Source: Membranipora membranacea (lineage: Eukaryota > Bryozoa > Gymnolaemata > Cheilostomatida > Membraniporidae). From it: DNA of 64,000 nt. The notes beneath the pieces were generated by a model that saw nothing but the letters and a program-made list of their open reading frames with translations, was not told the DNA's origin and ran no database searches. Below, piece after piece: positions 38,201-47,200 of the stretch (its first letter is position 1; every line of letters starts with the position of its first letter). The stretch is taken from positions 14,508,001 to 14,572,000 of the forward strand of contig OU612068.1 in NCBI GenBank assembly GCA_914767715.1, in the 5' to 3' direction. The translations under genes and the position numbers were made by a program.

Positions 38201-41200
38201 GTTTATTCTGTGTAGTATTGTCGGTACACATACTAGTTTTCTCCACATACTGGCTGTACAGGGATGTATATCACATAACTCGGGTATGAGTATCTGTCTC
38301 TCCCTCACCGATACCTTCTTAGTCTTCTTATTAGTAGATGAGGTGGGTAGAGGCATACCTTTCTGGTTCATATAACGAGGGGTCATCAGGTTCAACCTAC
38401 ATGAGAAAAGAATCCAGCATCGCAAATGTACGAAGAATCGAATACTTTTGCGCTTACGATACATTTGAAAAGTCTAATAACATTTCCACGTCGATCTTCC
38501 TTACACAAATGATCATATTATACCAAATTTTTTCAAGCAATATGATAGAAGGAAAGATACCCTTGCGTGTCATCGGCACATGGTACAAAACTGAGGACAA
38601 AACTGCCCCTAGGTTTACCGGGTTTCACTGACCTGCCCGATGTCCTATCCACATCAAGTAGTGGTTGAGTCTTGTTTGTGATGGACAGACCATATTTGGA
38701 CGTGTAGTATGAGTAGAAGCTCTCGTAGAGATCTGGTGACGGGAATGGAGCGTCAGGATTCAGGTCACGACGGATAGAAGCTACATAGAAGAACTCGGGC
38801 TGATCTATAAGTGAATGGGAAAATACATAATATGACAGGACATTCTGATTTCAGTGCAGATGCTTTTCTTAACAAATGAGTTGGTAGCAACAACATGGTT
38901 GTTCAAGGCCTGGCTAATTAGGGGTGGTAAAATGTAATATAATATGATAAATTAACTTCTGTAGTGGATCTATAATTGAGAAAATCAAAGTAAAGTGCTT
39001 GCCAAGTGCAAAGGAGAGGGAGGAGAGGGGGTGCAACTCCAAATTCAGGTGAATGAGTCATACAAAATAAATCTCAAGCATATAAGCATGTTCCCATATA
39101 AATAGTTTTTCTATGCATCTCCCAGTAAAATTCAAATGATGCAAAGCAATTTTAGCTCCTCACTGACAGCTTAACAAAGATAGTAACTTACCCTGATTTC
39201 TGTATGTGGGGACAACCACAGCATCTTTGAAATCTTCTTCCACAAACTCAAAGTCCTCTGATTTCCTGCTGAATAGGGGAGGCCTATTGGACCAAGAGAC
39301 CATTTTCTGTAGTGTGCTGTCAAGATAATCCCAGGCTATCACACCTAAAAGATACAAATCTTTGAGCTACACATCATACATATCATATCCAATACGTAGC
39401 TGTCAGTAAAATCAAAACTTTTACTCAAAATACTAAATTGCTTTGCAATCAGCATATCTAGGACAATGACCAAATAGAATAAATATCCTAGTTTTGTTTA
39501 GTAATTCGAGGCGACTTTATGAAAGCTAGCAAAAATTTTCGTTAGCGGCGGTAAGAGTTTATATAAAGTAAAGAGGTTTGGTAGATGCAATCCAATAGAT
39601 TTCACCATTTAGGGCAAGTTAGAAATGGCCAGTGCTCCCTCCTGAAAATACTAGTTGTAGTTGTTTACCTTGAGTAACTGGGATCACGAGTACATTAAAG
39701 TCAGACCTCTCAGTGCCGAGAGTCAGAGGGAACTTATCTATCCTCAGTACGTTGTGGAACACAAATGAGTGATACTCGGTCACTTTATCGAACTCAGCCG
39801 GGGTGAGAAGAAGCTCCTGGTTTAGTTTGAGGCTCACAGACTCCTGACCGGAGCGGGTGAATACTGGGAATTCTGCAGCCTGAATAAAATAAAATAACTT
39901 TATTATCATTTTTTCAAGTGCAATAGTCTACTCTCAGCCAAGGTGTTGGTTCTTATTGGCTGATGCGAGGGAGAAAGCCAATTTCAGGTCAGATGGTGCT
40001 TTCCTGAAAGAACCTATTGGTATGTGTGAAATAATCCAGTTTCACTTTCCCTATATCTTAATAGGTACTTTCAGTGACCTGGAATTGGCTCCCTCTCATA
40101 CCCAACAGAACTAACACATTGTAAGGTCTACTCTTAACCCTTAGATGACTCTGATTAAGATTTACCTATAAAATATCTCCGAGCATTAATATTTATCTCG
40201 GAGTTTCGACATACATCCTGGGTATCCAATGCAAATAAAGTTGAAGTTAAATTGTCAGGGGAATTTCTGTAATTGGCTAGTTGCTAATTGACGCCTGGCC
40301 ATAACCAACCGATTTATTTTCACATGTTACAGCATTCCACCTCACTACAGGCACGAAACTTACTGGAGGTAGTTGCTGTCTTGTAATTAACCCAACAGTA
40401 TAAGGATACAGTTCTGTCCTGAATATGTCTCGCCCTTTGTTAGTCTTCTGCTGATCTATGGCTATCTCTAGGTTCAGATCAACTGTATACAGATAACATG
40501 ATATGTCTGGTGAGACCCGCTCCTTCAGAGTCTGTGATGTCTACAAAACAGCCACCAAAGCATGAGCGTATGGCAGGCACTGATATATTTTATGAATTCA
40601 TATCGATGATGGCAGGGATACGGTATGTAAAATCTTTGATATACAATTTGGATGGATATAACTAATTTTGAATCATAATAAGGCAGAGACATTTTATGTA
40701 GAAAAATATCTTTACCAAAGTTCTTGAAACCAAGGATATCTTTATATCTTGCAGTTTTGTAATGTGCGTGTATAGCCTCCACCCCATCTATATTTTGGTT
40801 ATAGATTATGGATGGGTATATGTCTTTTAGAGATTACAGATATTTTTGATGAAGAGCCACGAATTACACAACTGCAACACTGTATAGATAAATAGATTTG
40901 GCTCATTACTCGATAGACTTAACTTCTAAATTACCAAAAAAAAGTTTCATATAGGGAAACTTCTGTTATACTCACTCTTTTATTGTAGTACTGTTTACGT
41001 TTGCTGCTGCCCGGCAGCCCTTTACTTTGTTTATTATAACCTTCACCCTCCCATTCAGCGTCCTGTTTAGGATTACGCAGGTATTCTTTACCGATAGGTG
41101 CTAAATGAGCATCCAACTCTCCTATAAAAATGTCAGAACTCATATCAACAAAAATGAAACAATGTAATAGTATGCAAGGACTTGCTGACACGTAATATTA

Positions 41201-44200
41201 AGCTTGATATCTAATTCTAGACAAGCTAGACAAAATCACTGCATTATTATAATGTTTAATAAACACCATCCAGCCGAGTTTATGTGCAACAAATACTATA
41301 GATATATCCAAGGTCGACACTGACAGTGCATACATTAGGCTCAGGATGTTACAGATTTATTCCAACTTTATGGGAACACATCAAGCTTTATTCAGATCAT
41401 TCTATTGCGAAGCCATCTTGCGACAGAATTATCAGCGAAGTAAAACCAAGAACAGGCAAATTGGATCAAACTTGATCTACTAATGGTAGACATCCCATGA
41501 CCCAAACATAACCTTTACTCACTGACCGTGATTGAAAAGCTCTTTGCAAGTTTCCAGCGCAGCAGCTGCTATGGCCAAGTCTTCCGTTTCCATAAGGTCA
41601 CCCTGGAAATAATCATCACAATTGACATGGTTATGTGAACCACAGTATGGATGTCCATCTACAAAATTTTGTTTCAGGTGCTTGTAAGCAAGGAGCGAGC
41701 ATTTCAGTAAAAATAACTCTGCATGTGCTCATCAATGTACCCTGACCCTGTACCCTGAGCCTTGCTGCTTGAATACAAATTCCATAAATTTAGCAAAATA
41801 AACGCAATTCAAAAATTTGCAATCCGAACAAAGATATCTTGTTTTCACTCACTGTGATGGATCGCTTAAGCCTACAGTTGATGGGTAGTTTTATGGTTGC
41901 CTGGAAGCTTCCATTTTCTGTCCTTGTCAGAGTAGAAGTTGGTGTGAGTCGAGTGAAGATATCACTCGGGAGTTTGGCACAGTATCTGCAGGTAAATAGT
42001 AAAGAGCCTCAAACTTAAAAAGATATGTTCAGGATGGAATTTAATTTTGAGCATGACGGGACAACTTCAAACTATGGTCATTTTGCTACGTGAATTAAAG
42101 TGTATGAAAAAAGTTGAATGAACCAAATGTGAAAAAGACAGATATGTCTCTTATCACATAATTGCATTAATAATCAACTACCTGTTGAGCAGACCTATGG
42201 AGTTATCTATGGTGACAGTAGCTCCGGTCCTTGGTGATATAAATGGAGCAGGAAGCAAGACAGTATCATCTGCATCAGGATTCGCCTCTTCAGACAATGG
42301 TGTATCAGAATTTCTATCGGTAAATTCCTGACATTTACTCTGAAGAATCTACAAAAACGTTCAAAAATGTATGCCTGGTGATGCTTTCATAGTTGCATAG
42401 TGTAAATAGCCTTGCTACTGGCGTAATGTTTTGTGGATATATAACACTATAGTGGGTCATGTGAAAAGGCATAGCGTGACTGCATGACATGACAATTTAT
42501 AATAGATATTTGCTGGGTTCCCAGGATGAGGAGCTACAAATTCTTTCTTATCTGAAGTTCATCCCCATTAGTGCTGTGCATGGGATGTAATATGTCAGAG
42601 AGTACATTCATATAATCAGTTGGTGACAGCAAGGGGCTCAAACTTGTCAAACTTGACTAATGATAATAATAATTATGATTACGGATTAATGCAGCCTAGT
42701 CTGTCTGGGCAGCCAAATATTATTTGATTTGTTCACCGTATTTACCGTTTCGATCTTATTGAAGTTGTTCATACATTTGGTGAAAAATTCCTGTTGGACC
42801 TCTGAGCACATGGTGTAGTATTTGGCTTTAAATGAGCGAGCTCTGCTCTAAAATGAATAACATATAATTAAGAAGTAGTCAACTTTTGGGTGAACAGAGA
42901 TGCTAGATTAAAATCATTTTATGGAATATTTGAGTTCTATGGGTCCCTGAGACCTGAACCCAAGTTGGTTCGAAATACCTCAACCAGCACCTAATTCAAC
43001 GACAAGACAAGACACAGTTACAAATATATCTAGCAGAGAGTACCTTGGTTTTGATGTAGCTGGTGTAAGATTGTGGTGGGTCAAACATGGCGACCAGGTT
43101 ACACTTTGGTAGATCTATATTACTCTCTAGTACACTTGTACCGACTAGAAGATTGACTTTGTGCTGTCTGAACTGCATTAGCCTCTGCTCCTGCTTTTTG
43201 GACTTTTGCTGATCTTCTCTGCCGTCATCAGTTTCTGTACCGCCTAGGCAAGGATAAAAATGTAACTGGGCTGTGCTGCTAGTTTTTATCTATGAGCACA
43301 TATAACTTCTTACCTCACTTCTTCTTTTTTCTAATGCCAAAGGACACAATAAATCACCTCAAAATTGCTAATGCAAATCATTTTCAATTTGGGACGAATT
43401 AAACTGAGATGGTTGTTTTTATGACTGGCTTAAGTTCTACTCCTATGTTAGGCTGGGGAGTCTTTTAATTGGAATCAGGCAAAATCGAAATCTGATCGCT
43501 CACTCAGTGAGTGAGCGATACTTGCTAGGCTCTCGCTTTCAAATCGCTCAGTCATTGATGGAACTATATACATTCTGAGTGAGCGAATTTGTCTAATTGA
43601 AAGACCAAGTGAGTGAAAATTTTGAGCTATGTGATAGTGATAACCTTGATAATATAAAAACTTACCGATCATATAGCTGCTTCGGATGAAGTACATATCA
43701 CAATCCCAGATACACAACTCCTCTATATACTTATGTAAAGCAAAGGCTGAATGCTTTCTCTCTACATATACCAGACCATTCAGAGTTGTCTCTTCCTGGT
43801 TCACCTTGACCACTTTATCTGTTGGAGAAAATACAGCAAGTATCGGCTTGTTATTTCACGGAACTGCCTTTTACCTTTGTATAAACATTATCACTGAAAT
43901 ACTGTTCCTTCACACGAAAACATTGAGCAGACAACTTGAAAACACCAAAATAATTGTGTCATTCACATAACAGGCTACCAAGAGAACGAAATACCGAGAG
44001 ATAGGGTACTACCTTTGAACTGGGAGGTTTACATTTGGCTTTAATAGACTTTTGTCTTGATCAGGGCTAAAGAACTGATGCAGTAGGATAATAGGATATG
44101 TTAATGACCTCCCTACGACGCAATCTTAACCCAAAATATTTAGGAAGATCAGCTCACTATCATGTACACTTTCAGTAACTCGGTCATTATTATGTTAGGA

Positions 44201-47200
44201 ATTCCAGAAATTTATTTTGCTGAATTCTGCTTTCTATGGTCATTTGCCGATCTATTCTTCCTTGTTTTGTTTCCTTCTAATTTTGATCAATGTTTGAAAC
44301 CTTTTTTGGACATTCAAATCTGTTAGAGCAGAATTTAGAATATGTATTTCAACATTTTAATCTATTGTGATGTCACTCACCTATTTCCGATTGTTCCTGT
44401 TTGATTTTAGCGACAGTGACGGGTTCCTGCTCCTGTTCACCTTCAGATAAATCTGAGAAGTCTGAGTAATCTTCCTCTGAGTATAGCTCCTTACCTCCAC
44501 CTCCCCCACTGCTTCCCGATCTGCTACTCGAGGGAATCGCTGAAGTGATCTCAAAATCTACCTGAATATTCAAAGAAGTAATTATACGCCAGAGCTGAAT
44601 AGGACCAACTAACATCTAAATGCTTTTATTCCATTTAATTCTGTTCTGACACCAGGTTTAGCCCAACCCGAGTTCTATTTCTGTGCATTATCAAATCCCA
44701 AGTATTAAAAAATTCAGGCTTTCTCTTAATGAGAAGAAGATTTGACGGTGTCTTGAGGTCAATTTTTACACATGAGTCATTTCTTATTTTTGTGTGCTTT
44801 TTTCAATGACAGTGGGACTATTTTATTATCATTTACCCAAAAATTGTTGGTATGTATTTTTGTTAACTCCATGAACAAAATCGTTATAATCAATTTTAAC
44901 TTAATCAGATAGTTGGCACTTTCTAACAAGTGACCAAATCACCAAAAGCCCCAAAATATGTTTTACTAGGCTCACCATCAACAAAACACACAAGTGATTG
45001 AACATATTCCAGATGTTAATCAAGCTTTTAAAGATTATTGCTCTTTCACTTGCACCAGTAGGATTTAATCAGCCTTCTCAATCTGCCATTGCTTACTTTG
45101 GGTAGATAAGATTTTAAAATCTGTATAAGTTTTCTGACTTTGGGAGTAGACATTGCCAGTAGTTCTGTGTGCGCCATCGTCCTTTCTGAAGCTTGTTGCA
45201 CAAGAGCTGGAAATATCAAAATAAGAAATGCCATTAACAGCAAAGATAATCACAACAACAGTAGATACTAGTTCATCGGGACAATTTTTTTTGATGATAT
45301 TATGCGAGTTTCTTTTTGTAGTGGTTATCTCTCCTTTTCGTATTGCTTTGTTTGATATAATTGTTGTGGTGCTGGAAAAGTATTATTTGTGAAGGGAATT
45401 GCCTCCTTAACTATTGTATTTCATTTCGATTTAAGTTGTCTGAAATTTTCAGTGTCCTATACTCTTGAAGACAAGTAACAGAGATCTAAAGACTGTGGGC
45501 GTAGCCGGAAAGAGTGAGCAAGGTTTGTTCGTAATTTCTACCTTATGACAGTTATCATAGAATATATGTTAAAGCTAATAATTATTTCAATACTCGCTCA
45601 GAGTCACCAATTACATTGCCTTGTACCCTTTTTATTCATCATTATTATTTCTTCAGTTAATACAAACAAATACATATCTTGTTCATGCTGTAACCGTGTA
45701 TTTGATCGACCACAGCAGCTCAAAGGCGCATAACAATTAACCATCTGTTGATGTTTGTTTTAATAAAACAGGCAGAGTTGCGGAGATAAAACACAACGAC
45801 AGAGGTAAATGAGACAAGCCCATCCCAAATATGGCAATCATTGTGGGGGCAGTCTAACATGTGACCTTGTGCCAAAGATCCTCTACATCCTATCATAGTA
45901 GTGCATGATAGGTTGGTGATCTCTGTGCACGCCAAAACAACCTAATACAACCTAACACAACGATCAAAAAAGTCAGTCAGGCTGATTTATATTATAAAGT
46001 TGCACCAACACATAAATTACACTGGTAGTTACTGCAAGTTGGTGGTTACTCAAAACAACTGTGTGCTCATAAGGAGTATAACCAAAAGTGTCACCACCAC
46101 AAGCTGTGAAATGGTAAGAAAGCTATGGATGGCACATCATGTCAAACACAAACAGGTGACATAGTGAACCAACACATGATGTTACAGTGATGTGAAAAAT
46201 TTGCAGAATTAAAAATTCACAATTATTGCTAAAAATGAAAACCATTTGTACGATTGTTCAACATGAAGATGATGATATGGAATATAAAGCTGTTTTTGGA
46301 TGTCTATCGTGAAGACTTGGTATACTGTCAAATAACCTATCTACAAATTTTGGTAGCCTCTCAGGGGAAACTATTATTCAAATGCTGCAAATTAAGCCCA
46401 ATGAAATGACCTCCCCCTCAACAATCAACTGAAAAATAAATCTTAACTTACTGTGGATATACTTGAGATGTGTAAATGACAGCTGCAGTAGTAATTTCTC
46501 ATATTTCTCTGTAGATTTATCGATAAGTTTCTCTAGTGTAGAGCATAGATTTAGTGCTACACAGCCGGCACACCAGGCACCCAACTCATCTAGAGTCGTC
46601 TCCACCTAGAGTCAAGTAATAATTTTGATCTATATCGCATTCAAGGAGTACTCCGCATTTCTATTTCTATTTTTTTTCTGTTTTATTGCATGCCAAGTTG
46701 GGTATTCAATCACAAGAGGTGGCAAAGTTCACTTATTCAGAGTAAGAGGACTTTTTTTCAAATTCACAGGACATGATCAGCAGAAATGTAGGCACAATTA
46801 ACAGATTTACATCAGTGATATTCATCCCAAAAATAATTCTTGCATGTATGATATGGAGCAAACCATCTCCCCTCCCCCAGACTCTAGTCTCACCTCAGTG
46901 AATACTTTGCGTGGTATATCCTTATACATCTGCATGTTGGACCACTCGGCAGATTCTCGGGCCGGCTCTGGTATGGTGACAGAAGGTTCTGGTGTTTGAG
47001 GTTCTATGGCTTTTCCTTTGACTTTTCTCACAATCATTGAGGTTCTCGAAGTCACAACATCGGTCTTAACATACAAATGTTTTATAGGTACAGAGGGTTA
47101 ACCGGTTCGAAATCACATTAAAACAATTGATAGAAATCACAAAACTTGGAGATGCTATGACAAGTAGGTCAATTTTTACATACATACATATTCCGTAAAG

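Larger units (their letters stand above)
35336..38396 (-). other. Dicer connector helix and inter-domain linker (exons 21-23)
   Basis: Exon 21 continues [18 protein letters not shown] and [11 protein letters not shown], then the connector helix [20 protein letters not shown]. Exons 22-23 are a poorly conserved linker. Exon 23 is strongly acidic (runs of Asp, Ser and Glu such as [10 protein letters not shown]) and appears on the plus strand as a GAT/ATC-rich, microsatellite-like stretch near 35401-35470. The linker joins directly to RNase IIIa through a phase-1 junction across a 10.8-kb intron. The exon 21/22 boundary is the single unresolved splice in the gene. Confidence 0.8.
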
